Assembly: GCA_002786855.1 (NCBI GenBank)
Contig: PCUU01000024.1
Location: 1-64,000 of the forward strand
Direction: 5' to 3'
From: Cytophagales bacterium CG12_big_fil_rev_8_21_14_0_65_40_12
Lineage (GTDB): Bacteria > Bacteroidota > Bacteroidia > Cytophagales > Cyclobacteriaceae
Length of the DNA stretch: 64,000 nucleotides
Shown: piece after piece, positions 9,585 through 19,300 of the stretch
Numbering within the stretch: position 1 is the first letter of the stretch
Layout of the letters: every line of letters starts with the position of its first letter
Notes under the pieces: model-generated
The model's database searches: none
What the model was told of the DNA's origin: nothing
What the model saw: the letters and a program-made list of their open reading frames with translations, nothing else
Made by a program: the position numbers and the translations under genes

Positions 9585-11990
9585 TTAATCAATTCTCAAA
9601 GCCTTTACAGGATTGGATCTGGCTGCATTTAAAGTTTTATAACTAATTGTGGCCAATGCTATTCCTAATGCGCCAACTCCAGCTATGACAAAAGTCAAGA
9701 GACCTAAATCTACTTTAAAAGCAAAATTTTGCAACCACCATTTAGATAAGTAAAAGGAGCTCGGAGCAGCAATGATAAAAGCGAGCAAAATCAGCAGGGC
9801 AAAATCCCTAGAAAGTAAAAATAACACTTGAGAAACTGAGGCCCCAAGTACCTTTCTAATCCCGATTTCTTTAATTCGTTGCTCAGTGGAGAAGGAGGCA
9901 AGGCCAAACAATCCTAAGCAAGCAATCACCATCGTGAGTAAAGCAAAAAGGATTACCACCTGACTCAATTGAGCTTCTGAACTATACAATTGATTCAAAT
10001 CATCCTCTAAAAAAGAGTATTCGAAAGGTTGATCTAAGGCAAACTGACTCCAAACTTGCTTTGCTTGATCAATTACTTGGGCGCTGCTTCCAGGTCGCAT
10101 TCGAACGTATAAATAAAGGTATGATCCGAAAAAGGGCGCATAAAAAGTAGACTCTGTTTTTCTTTGCAACGGTTCGAAATTAACGTTCTCTACCAATCCG
10201 ATGATTCTTTTATTCACCCAATTATTCCCTTGTTTGATCTGAATAAGTTTACCAACGGCATCATCAACCATATTGAGTTCTAATGCGGCCTGTTCATTGA
10301 TTATTATGGATTCAATGGAGTCTACCGGGTTTTTAGCATCGAAATCTCTTCCTTGTAGAATTGAAATGCCCATGGTTTTCATGTAATCAAAATCTATATT
10401 GATGCCTGCCAAATTGAGATTATCTTCATTGTCAATTACGGTTTCTGACTTGATAAAAATAATTGGCCGAAGGCCTCCAGGCTTACTAAATGAAGCTGCC
10501 ACAGATTCAACTCCAGTATTTTTTAAAAGCTCGTTTTTGAAGGCATTGATACTCGGAGTCACGGCATTTCTGGTATTTGAAATCACCAGCATATTGTCCT
10601 TTTGAAAGCCCAAAGACTTATTCTTCATGAAATTCAGCTGATCGTAAACGGTGTAAGTACCAATCATTAACACAATTGATATAGCAAATTGAAATACCAC
10701 CAAACCCCTTCTTAAACTACCAGAGCTATTCATTCCTGGTGCCAGTTTGCCTTTAAGCACAACCGCAGGTTTGAAAGAAGACAGAAAAAGAGCGGGGTAA
10801 ATTCCAGCGAGGATTCCAATCACCAAAATGATGGCCAATAGTAAGCCAATCACTTGAGTAGTAAACAGCATGTCAATCGTCAGGGCTTTGCCAGTGAATT
10901 GAGCCATTGAAGTCATGGTTGCTCCTACCACTCCGAATGAGAGTATGGCAGAAAAGGCTGTTATAATAATCGATTCGCCCATAAATTGACTAATCAATTG
11001 GTTTTTATAAGCCCCTAGCACTTTTCTTACACCCACTTCTTTAGCCCTTTTTGCCGAACGAGCAGTGGCCAAATTCATATAATTGATGGCAGCAATCACC
11101 AAAATAAATATGGCAATAGCAGAGAAAACATAAACGGAATCCATACTGCCATTAGGTGCCATTTCATCTCTAAGATTAGACTTAAGGTGAATGTCGGTCA
11201 GCGGAATAAGGCTAGGGTTGACATTGGTTCTAGCACTTTCCTCAACATTTTTATCCCTTAATTCTATTAGTCGCTGGGCAACCAAAGGCTCAACATTAGG
11301 AGACTTCAATTTTACGTAGCTATAAAATCCTCCAAAACCCCAGCTTTCCAAAATGTTATTGTCGTTTTGACTTCTCAGTGTTTCATTAGAAAGCAAAACA
11401 TCGAATTTCATATGCGTATTGCTAGGTAGGTTCTCAAAAACACCTGTGACAATGAAGCGACTTTCTCTATTGCCCTGTAGTGTCATCACCTCTCCAACGG
11501 CATCAACCTTTCCAAAAAATTTAATGGCCGCGCGCTCACTTATCGCTGCCTTCAATGGCTCATCTAGCACATTTTCTGCTTTGCCATAAATCAGCTTAAA
11601 GTTGAAGAATTGAAAAAAATTGGCATCGGCATAGAAGAGATTGTCTTCCTTAAAAAATTCTTCTTCAATCTTAAAAATTGCTTGTTGACCACCTCCATTC
11701 AGTCGGGAAAAGGCCTCGACTTCTGGGACTTCTCTCAGCAATACAGGGCCGTAAGCAGATGGCCCGTTAGGATATTTATAGATTCCATTGCTAAGGTTGA
11801 GTGCATTATCTACTCTATAGATTCTTTCCGAATCCGCATGAAATCGATCAAAACTCAATTCGAAATTGACCACCAAAAAGATGAGCAAAAAGCAGGTAAT
11901 CCCTAAAGTGAGGCCAAAGATATTAATTGAGGCATAGCCGGGATGCTTTATAATGCCCCTAATGGCTATTCTGAAATAGTTTTTAATCAT
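9585..11990 (-). CDS. MacB-like ABC transporter permease with duplicated FtsX domain
   Basis: An 801-residue Bacteroidota-type giant permease. One transmembrane helix (about 21-43) precedes a large MacB periplasmic core domain. An FtsX module follows with four membrane spans (near residues 285-305, 335-360, 375-400 and 425-445), then a second periplasmic segment, and a final FtsX module (about 675-795) with the conserved IKEIGIRKVLGAS sequence. The equivalent RAKEVGVRKVLGAY occurs in the first half, showing the internal duplication. It couples to the ATPase encoded downstream. Such proteins often export antimicrobial peptides or respond to envelope stress; no adjacent regulator is visible, so the substrate is unknown. 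Confidence 0.9.
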   Translation of the reverse strand: MIKNYFRIAIRGIIKHPGYASINIFGLTLGITCFLLIFLVVNFELSFDRFHADSERIYRVDNALNLSNGIYKYPNGPSAYGPVLLREVPEVEAFSRLNGGGQQAIFKIEEEFFKEDNLFYADANFFQFFNFKLIYGKAENVLDEPLKAAISERAAIKFFGKVDAVGEVMTLQGNRESRFIVTGVFENLPSNTHMKFDVLLSNETLRSQNDNNILESWGFGGFYSYVKLKSPNVEPLVAQRLIELRDKNVEESARTNVNPSLIPLTDIHLKSNLRDEMAPNGSMDSVYVFSAIAIFILVIAAINYMNLATARSAKRAKEVGVRKVLGAYKNQLISQFMGESIIITAFSAILSFGVVGATMTSMAQFTGKALTIDMLFTTQVIGLLLAIILVIGILAGIYPALFLSSFKPAVVLKGKLAPGMNSSGSLRRGLVVFQFAISIVLMIGTYTVYDQLNFMKNKSLGFQKDNMLVISNTRNAVTPSINAFKNELLKNTGVESVAASFSKPGGLRPIIFIKSETVIDNEDNLNLAGINIDFDYMKTMGISILQGRDFDAKNPVDSIESIIINEQAALELNMVDDAVGKLIQIKQGNNWVNKRIIGLVENVNFEPLQRKTESTFYAPFFGSYLYLYVRMRPGSSAQVIDQAKQVWSQFALDQPFEYSFLEDDLNQLYSSEAQLSQVVILFALLTMVIACLGLFGLASFSTEQRIKEIGIRKVLGASVSQVLFLLSRDFALLILLAFIIAAPSSFYLSKWWLQNFAFKVDLGLLTFVIAGVGALGIALATISYKTLNAARSNPVKALRID

Positions 11991-12113
11991 TTCTCGATGT
12001 ATAATTGTTCAACCTCAACAAAAGTCTGATTAAGATCAACTAAGATTTAATGTTAAAGAAACATTCTCTTGACCTTTTTTGAATATAAATTAACATAATT
12101 GCCTTCACTAATT

Positions 12114-14177
12114 ATGCCGCTCAAAAAAGAATTACTCATCGATCGAGACCTTAGTTGGCTTTCTTTCAATAAAAGGTTGTTAGAAGAAGCACAAGATGAC
12201 AGTCTTCCAATTTATGACCGCATAAAATTCTTAGCCATTTACTCTTCGAACCTTGATGAATTTTTTAGGGTAAGGGTTGCTTCATTAAGAAGCTTGGCGG
12301 GTTTAGGTAAAAAGAACATTAAGAGACAACTAGCCTTTAGCCCAAAAAAGCTGCTTCAGTCAGTTCTAAATGAAGTAAATGATCAGCTCAAGGATTATGG
12401 AGGCATTTTTCAGAAGAGCATTTTACCCGAACTAAAAAACAAGGGTATCAAGCTCTATTACAATGAGAAAATACTCAAAACACACCTCAGGGAATGTACT
12501 GTTTTTTTCAAGAGTCATATTCTAGCGCACATACAGCCGTACTTCTTTCAACCAAGTGATAAGCTCTTTATCGAGAATAATGGGATCTACTTTATTGTGG
12601 AGCTGGAAAAATTAGATGGGTCTGAAGTGACCTGTTTCGCCCATTTAAGAATTCCTACAGAAGTCCCGCGTTTTTTACAGTTATCGGCAATCGGAAATAA
12701 ACACTACATCGCTTTTATCGATGACATTATTAGACAAAATCTAAATTTTCTATTCAAGGATTACAAGGTACTTAACTGCTTTAGCGTGAAGCTAAATCGT
12801 GATCAAGATGTAGACCTAGAAAATTCGATTGACATTGACATTGTTTCAAATATCAAAAAGCAGTTAGAGAAGCGGAAAGTTGGTGTTCCAACCCGATTCC
12901 TTTATGACAAGTCTATGCCAGACTATATTCTCAAAACACTGGTCGATACGCTAGAATTAGAAATAAAGGATTTGGTGCCAGGCGGTAGATACCATAATTT
13001 GAATGATTTGATGGCCTTACCGAACCCGATTGGCTCAGCACTAAAAAGTAAAAAGCTTACACCAGTTTCGATAAAAGTTTTGGATGACTACCAGAGTATT
13101 TTCAAGGCAATTGAAGAAAAGGATAGAATCCTTCATTTCCCCTATCAGTCGTATGATTATATCCTAAGGTTCTTTAATGAAGCGGCTACTGACCCATCTG
13201 TGACTTCAATCAAAGCCACTCTGTACCGAATAGCCGCTAACTCTGTTGTTGCTCAATCCTTTATATCAGCAGCAAAAAATGGCAAAAAAGTAGAAGTCTT
13301 TGTTGAATTGAAGGCTCGCTTTGATGAGGCTAATAATATTCGATGGGCTGAACGAATGATTGAGGCAGGCGTCATCGTAACTTATAGTTTACCTGATTTA
13401 AAAGTTCATGCCAAGGTGGTTCTTATTAGAAGAAAGACGGATAACGGAGTCAAAAAATTCGCCTTTTTCGGCACGGGTAATTTTAATGAAAATACAGCAG
13501 GTATTTATGCCGATCATGGCTTGCTTACCACCCACAATGGGATGACCCAAGAACTAGAAAGTGTGTTTCATCTTTTGCAAAAGGGAACTGAAATAACCTT
13601 GCAACTGAAATACCTTTTGGTGGCGAGACACAATATGCAAACCAAGTTGATTGCTCTGATTGATAGAGAGATTGAGCATGTAAAAAATGGAAAGATTGGC
13701 CATTTCATTATAAAACTGAACAATCTGGAAGAAGAAACCATGATCGAAAAGCTCTACGAGGCTTCTCGAGCTGGAGTGCAAATCGACTTAATCATTAGAG
13801 GCATTTGCAGACTCAGACCTGGTATACCAGAAATAAGTGATAATATAAAGGCTATTCGAGTAGTAGATGGCTTTTTGGAACATGCCCGGATTTTCAAATT
13901 CTATAACAATGGCAACCCGGAATTATTTATGTCGTCTGCCGACTGGATGAGTCGAAACCTCCATAGAAGAATTGAAGTAGGTTTTCCAATTTATGATGAA
14001 GATGCCTTTAATGAAATCAGTCAGCTATTAGAGTTACAACTCAAGGACAATACAAAAGCCCGATCTCTAGATTCCAACTTGAATCACCACTTGATACATT
14101 CAAAAACTAAGGCCGTGCGAAGCCAGACCGACTTTTATAAATACCTCGTTGATAAAGAAAAATCTCAGAAGATGTAA
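12114..14177 (+). CDS. ppk1: Polyphosphate kinase 1
   Basis: A 687-residue PPK1, which polymerises the ATP gamma-phosphate into inorganic polyphosphate. The N-terminal domain begins with RDLSWLSFNKRLLEEA and SNLDEFFRVRVASLR. The phospholipase-D-like catalytic half has the autophosphorylated histidine H432 in LKVHAKVVLI, followed by GTGNFNENTAGIYADHGLLT, and the second conserved histidine H590 in FLEHARIF. The ATG at 12114 (MPLKKELL) is preferred over a TTG at 12099. The gene ends 13 bp inside the opposite-strand HD-PycTM gene, so their 3' ends overlap. Confidence 0.96.
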   Translation: MPLKKELLIDRDLSWLSFNKRLLEEAQDDSLPIYDRIKFLAIYSSNLDEFFRVRVASLRSLAGLGKKNIKRQLAFSPKKLLQSVLNEVNDQLKDYGGIFQKSILPELKNKGIKLYYNEKILKTHLRECTVFFKSHILAHIQPYFFQPSDKLFIENNGIYFIVELEKLDGSEVTCFAHLRIPTEVPRFLQLSAIGNKHYIAFIDDIIRQNLNFLFKDYKVLNCFSVKLNRDQDVDLENSIDIDIVSNIKKQLEKRKVGVPTRFLYDKSMPDYILKTLVDTLELEIKDLVPGGRYHNLNDLMALPNPIGSALKSKKLTPVSIKVLDDYQSIFKAIEEKDRILHFPYQSYDYILRFFNEAATDPSVTSIKATLYRIAANSVVAQSFISAAKNGKKVEVFVELKARFDEANNIRWAERMIEAGVIVTYSLPDLKVHAKVVLIRRKTDNGVKKFAFFGTGNFNENTAGIYADHGLLTTHNGMTQELESVFHLLQKGTEITLQLKYLLVARHNMQTKLIALIDREIEHVKNGKIGHFIIKLNNLEEETMIEKLYEASRAGVQIDLIIRGICRLRPGIPEISDNIKAIRVVDGFLEHARIFKFYNNGNPELFMSSADWMSRNLHRRIEVGFPIYDEDAFNEISQLLELQLKDNTKARSLDSNLNHHLIHSKTKAVRSQTDFYKYLVDKEKSQKM

Positions 14178-15400
14178 AAGTTTTGCTGGTCTTCAGGAGG
14201 GAAAAGCAGCATAGCGCAAACAAAAGCCAAAATAGAAAGCACAAAGCCGATCATAAAAATGGTATAAGCCAAGCGCAAAAGCTTGTATTTTTTTCCAAGC
14301 ACTACACCAAGAAAATAAATGTCTTTGATCATACTGCCATAGAGATAGTCGCCATCTTTCATCATTTCCTTCATTCCCCATTCATAGCGATCAAGCTTCA
14401 TTTTATGAAAATTGCCAAAAAACAGTAGGTTGGTTTTCTTCCCCAATACCTCTTCATCGGTAAACATACCTGACGAAACATTTGGCCTGGTTGCAAGAAT
14501 AGACATAACAATTGTTGACAAACAAACCACAATCAGCATCACTGTGGGGATGATGAGGTTTGGATATTCATAGAGTTTCCTAATGAGCACAGAAACAACC
14601 ACAGACAGAATGATTGTGTTTACAGAAATCATTATGTTGGCCTTATTATCGGCCATTCCGCTCAATTCAAGATGATTTTTTGAGGTTGTCCGAAACATGG
14701 TTTCTATACCTCTGTCAGGTTTTAGCAGGAGTTTATCTTCTAGTTTTCTTACCTTTTCTTCCAGCTTAAGCGTGTATTCGCCATTTCCGGATTTCTCCTT
14801 CTTTTCCTTTTTTTTCTTTTTGATCTCTTTCAAGTTCTGCTTTTTAATTGGTTCGAGATACTCCTTACCGTAAGCTGTGAAATATTCATGGTCTTTGAAG
14901 AACCTGAAATTCATCTGATTCCAGTCCTCAGAATTTATTTTGTGGCCTTTGATGTGTTCAATCTCCAAACGCATTTTTTCCGACATCATTCCGTAATCTG
15001 AACATGCCAGATGGTGCAAATCGGCATCGCAAAGTACTTCTTCCATTAAATTTTTAGGGCTCTGAGGCATTTGAGTGGCCATGATACAACCCACAACCTG
15101 CGCTATTTTGTCAGCCGGATAGTCTTGGCGAGTCAAAAACTCCTCGGCAATTCGGGCGCTGTCTTTTTCGTGATTATTGCAGCCAGAACGATAACCAGTA
15201 TCATGAAACCAGGCAGCAATAGCAACAATCTCCAGCTCTTCTTCCGACAAGCCACAGGCTTTGCCTATTGATTGAGAAGATTCCACCACTCGCTCGGTAT
15301 GGTAATGATCGTGGTAAACAAACTTTGATGGAATTTCTGTCGTAAGAATCTCCTCGGTATATTTGGCTACCTTCTTTAGAATTTCACTAGTTTCAGTCAT
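14165..15400 (-). CDS. HD phosphohydrolase fused to a Pycsar-effector-like (PycTM) membrane module
   Basis: A 411-residue two-part protein. Residues 25-185 form an HD domain with intact metal ligands H34, H66-D67 and D127 (HYHTERV, WFHDTGY, CDADLHH), the fold of nucleotide phosphohydrolases and cyclic-nucleotide phosphodiesterases. A Lys-rich charged linker and coiled coil (190-228) leads to a C-terminal module (229-400). That module contains R-x3-MFRTTSKNH and GMADNKANIMISVNTIILSV, with membrane helices near 257-274, 281-302 and 379-400. This resembles the Pycsar effector transmembrane domain (DUF5706/PycTM). In Pycsar defence such modules respond to cCMP/cUMP and disrupt the membrane, but no cyclase gene is present in the window. 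The ATG at 15400 is preferred over a GTG one codon earlier. It converges on ppk1. Confidence 0.82.
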   Translation of the reverse strand: MTETSEILKKVAKYTEEILTTEIPSKFVYHDHYHTERVVESSQSIGKACGLSEEELEIVAIAAWFHDTGYRSGCNNHEKDSARIAEEFLTRQDYPADKIAQVVGCIMATQMPQSPKNLMEEVLCDADLHHLACSDYGMMSEKMRLEIEHIKGHKINSEDWNQMNFRFFKDHEYFTAYGKEYLEPIKKQNLKEIKKKKKEKKEKSGNGEYTLKLEEKVRKLEDKLLLKPDRGIETMFRTTSKNHLELSGMADNKANIMISVNTIILSVVVSVLIRKLYEYPNLIIPTVMLIVVCLSTIVMSILATRPNVSSGMFTDEEVLGKKTNLLFFGNFHKMKLDRYEWGMKEMMKDGDYLYGSMIKDIYFLGVVLGKKYKLLRLAYTIFMIGFVLSILAFVCAMLLFPPEDQQNFYIF

Positions 15401-15489
15401 CACCCTAATATAATTTGCTGATTTTAAATAACATACTTTGTGTTCAACCCAAAACTAATTCTCGGCAGATTAAGTTTAGTTCCAGAACT

Positions 15490-16332
15490 ATGAAGCTAAC
15501 GACAATTTTCATTCATTTAATATTTTGCAGCGTTTTTCCTTTGAAGGCGAATGCCCAAGGGAAAAATGCATTTCCTTACAACTTAGAGAAACCCGATGGC
15601 CTGTTTGTCATGCCCTCATTTTTGGAGGAAATCTCAGGACTGACCTACTTAGCACCCAATCAACTGGCCGCATTAAATGATGAACATGGCCGAATTTACG
15701 TCTATGACATAAAACAGAAAAAAATCGTTCAAAGGATTCGCTTTGAAGGGAATGGGGATTTTGAAGGGCTAGAGTTGGTCGGAAAAGACATGTACGCAAT
15801 TAAGAGCAATGGCCAAATGTTTCGGTTTAATATTGAAGTGGACGGGGTTGTAGAAACCATTGATGGTCCTTTCAATCATAATAATAATCTCGAAGGTCTC
15901 GGCTATGACAAAAAGAGCGACAATTTATTGTTGGCACTGAAAGAAAGTGGGGATGTGGCAAGTGTCAAAGTAAAAGGAAAGGCGGTTTATGGATACAATT
16001 TATCGAGCAAAACATTTTCGAAAACTCCCTTATTCGTGTTGAATGATGCCGATCTGGAAAGAGTGCTTGGCGCCAACCATACCAAATTGAGGCCTTCTGG
16101 GATAGCCGTTCACCCCATCACTGGAGAGATCTATATGGTAGCATCGGTGGGTAGTGCTTTGGTAGTATTTGATAATTCGGGCAAGCCTAAAAATCTTACG
16201 CTACTCAAAAAAAGCCTATTCCCACAGCCAGAAGGCATTACTTTTAGCCCCAATGGAGATTTGTTCATTTCCAATGAAGGTGATGGTGATGGTGATGGAG
16301 GAACCATTCTAAGGTTTAAAATGAAGAAATAA
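15490..16332 (+). CDS. SdiA-regulated / phytase-like beta-propeller protein, exported
   Basis: A 280-residue protein with a signal peptide (residues 1-22, ending KANAQG). The body is a beta-propeller: EISGLTYLAPNQLAALNDEHGRIYVYD, then DFEGLELVG, NNLEGLGYDKKSDNLLLALKE and the late PEGITFSPNGDLFISNEGDGDGDGG. This is the pattern of the SdiA-regulated (YjiK-like) family, related in fold to beta-propeller phytases; the final Asp/Gly-rich loop could bind calcium. The ATG at 15490 gives a clean signal peptide, unlike the TTG at 15415. It is followed after 57 bp by the phosphoesterase-barrel gene, so they may be co-transcribed. Enzymatic activity is unproven. Confidence 0.75.
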   Translation: MKLTTIFIHLIFCSVFPLKANAQGKNAFPYNLEKPDGLFVMPSFLEEISGLTYLAPNQLAALNDEHGRIYVYDIKQKKIVQRIRFEGNGDFEGLELVGKDMYAIKSNGQMFRFNIEVDGVVETIDGPFNHNNNLEGLGYDKKSDNLLLALKESGDVASVKVKGKAVYGYNLSSKTFSKTPLFVLNDADLERVLGANHTKLRPSGIAVHPITGEIYMVASVGSALVVFDNSGKPKNLTLLKKSLFPQPEGITFSPNGDLFISNEGDGDGDGGTILRFKMKK

Positions 16333-16389
16333 AAGCCTTGAATTTTTTCTTGGCAATTGGCGTTTACCCGACATCAAATAGTCATATCT

Positions 16390-19300
16390 ATGATCAGAAC
16401 ATTCTCCTTCGCCCTCATTCTCCTCTGCCTGAATACCTTTTACTCATTGGCATTCCAAGAAAAAGAAAAACCTATCTATTCTGTTTTTTTGATCGGTGAT
16501 GCTGGCGAGCCTTTCGAAAACCCTGTTCTAACACTGCTCAAAAAGGAACTGGACAGAGTTGGCAGTAATGGCACTGTAATTTATTTAGGCGACAATATTT
16601 ACCCAAAAGGCATGCCTCCCAAAGGAGATAAATTAAGGGCTGATGCCGAAAAAGCAATCAATGGACAAATCGATGCTATCAAAGATTTTGAGGGAAAAAA
16701 ATTCTTTATTCCGGGAAACCACGATTGGGCACAAGGGCGCAAACTAGGCGTTGAATGGCTGGCAAGGCAAGAAAGTTATGTAGAAAACCGATTGGACAGC
16801 CAGGATGTTTGGATTCCGTCAAGAGGATGCCCTGGACCTATGGAAATTAACCTCACCGATCAAATTACCTTAGTGGTAGTCGATACGCAGTGGTTTTTGC
16901 ACAAAGGCGCCAAACCTGCCGAAGGTTCGGATTGTGATGCAATTTCGAAAGAAGAATTGGTCGCCAGTTTTCAAGATGTTTTACTAAGGAATGCCACAAA
17001 AAAAGTAATTGTGGCTTCGCATCATCCGATGTATACCTATGGTATTCATGGCGGTGTTTTTAGTGCAAAAGATCATCTTTTCCCGCTCACCGCCTCTAAA
17101 AAAACAAAATGGTTATACCTGCCATTACCTGGATTAGGATCGATTTATCCCTTATATAGAAAGTGGTTCGGGAATATTCAAGACACCTCGCATCCCATTT
17201 ACCAGCAATTCAGAGATGCCATGGTTTCATTAATGAAACAACATCCAGACATTGTGCATGTAGCAGGCCATGAGCATGCCCTCGAACACATTCAAAAAGA
17301 GGGAATGAGTTTTATAGTGAGTGGCGCTGGTGCAAAAAACAACGCTCATGTCAAACAAAAAGGAGATGCCCTGTTTGCTACCAACACGCTTGGTTTTGCG
17401 AGGTTGGATTATTTTGCTGATGGCAGAACAGAACTTCAATTCATTAGTCCCGAAAATGAAGATAATAAGGCACTTTACACCGCTACAATTTCTACCAAGA
17501 CCTTCTTGCCTAAGCCAGAAAGTTTAATCGCAAAGTATTCCAGAATCAGTTTTGAAGGCCAAGACACTATTTTTGCAGCAAGCCAACTTTACCATATCCG
17601 AAGTAAATTTCACATCAACATGTTTGGTGAAAACTACCGTAAAGAATGGGTCACTCCCTTGAAAGTCCCTGTATTTGATATTGGAACAGAAAAAGGTGGA
17701 TTGGAAATACTACAGCGCGGTGGTGGACATCAGACCATTTCTTTGAGGCTTGAGAACAAAAAAGGCCAGCAATATGTATTGCGGTCGATGGATAAAAACC
17801 CGGCACTTACGCTCCCACAAGAGCTTCGCGAAACCTTTATCAAATCCATTGTGCAAGATGGCATTTCGTCTTCTCATCCTTACGCTCCCATGGTGATTCC
17901 TACCTTAGCCGATGCCGCTGGTATTTACCATACCAACCCAAAAGTGGTGTTTATTCCTGACGATCCTCGTTTTGGAATCCACAGAAAAGCCTTGGCCAAT
18001 TCTTTGGCTTTGTTCGAAGAACGTGCCAACAAGAAAAACATTAAAGAAGACTTTTTTGGAAATGGCGATGACGTAGAATCGAGCATAGACCTTTACGAGA
18101 CTTTAAGAAAAGACAATGACAACCACGTTGACCAAGTCTTTGTGACCAGAAATAGGCTTTTCGATTTTTGGCTAGGCGACTGGGACCGACATGACGATCA
18201 GTGGCGTTGGGTAGAATACAATAAAAAAGATGATGAAAAGCTTTACAGGCCAATTCCAAGAGATAGAGATGTGGCCTTCTTTTCTGGTGAAGGTTTGTTT
18301 AAAAAAGTTGCAGCTTCCAAATGGGCACAGCCAGCACTCAAGGGTTTTCACGATGATATCGAGTATGTGCCCAGCTTAGGGGCTTACAGAATCCGCTACT
18401 TCGACAGGATTTTTATGACCGAGGTATCTTTGGAGCAATGGATTGCACAGGCCGAAGAACTGAAAGCATCTTTGACCGATGAAGTGATCGAAAAAGCCAT
18501 CCATTTATGGCCAAAAGAAATTTATGATTTGCACGGAGATGAAATCATAAGAAAACTAAAAAACAGGCGCGATAATCTTGAAAAATATGCCCGCGAATAT
18601 TACTTGTTCATTTCAAAACAAGTCGATGTTTTAGGGAGTGACAAAAAAGAGCTTTTCAAAATCGAAAGACTTGATGACGAAACCACAAAAGTGACAGTTT
18701 ACAAGATTTCTAAAAAGGGAGAGCTCGACAAAGTGATCTATGAGCGCACCTTTAAGACAGAAGAAACGGATGAAATTCGATTATTTGGTTTTGATGGCGA
18801 AGACCGTTTCGAAGTATCAGGAAAAGTCAAAAAAGGAATTAAGGTCAGGATTATCGCTGGAGACGATGATGACATCATCGTGGACGATAGTTTTGTTGGT
18901 GGCTTAAGCAAGAAAACCGTGGTTTACGATAATGCCAAAGGCACATCATTAACTACAAGCAAAGAGACCAAAAATCTGACCACCGATAAGGATTCAGAAA
19001 TTAATAGGTATAACCGAGAAGAATTCGATTTCGATTTACGGTCTCCTGTCATATCAATCAACGCAAACCCCGATGATGGTATATTTTTGGGAGGAGGCAT
19101 TTCAATTAAAAAAGATGGTTTTAGAAATGAGCCCTATCGTTCTAAGCACACTATTGTAGGTAACTATGCGATTGGAACTTCCTCGTACAATCTCAATTAC
19201 GATCTTCATGTCATAGATGCATTTGGCAAAGCAGATTTTTCACTCAATGCCGATGCCCGTGTTCCCAACTTTGTGAATAATTTCTTTGGTTTAGGCAACG

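Noticed and set aside
9540-9586. AATAGCG / CGCTATT inverted repeat between the ABC permease and ATPase genes
   Set aside because: A 33-nt loop and no T-run; too weak to call a terminator or attenuator.
14165-15400. A complete Pycsar defence system
   Set aside because: There is no pyrimidine cyclase gene in the window; only an effector-like domain fused to HD is present.
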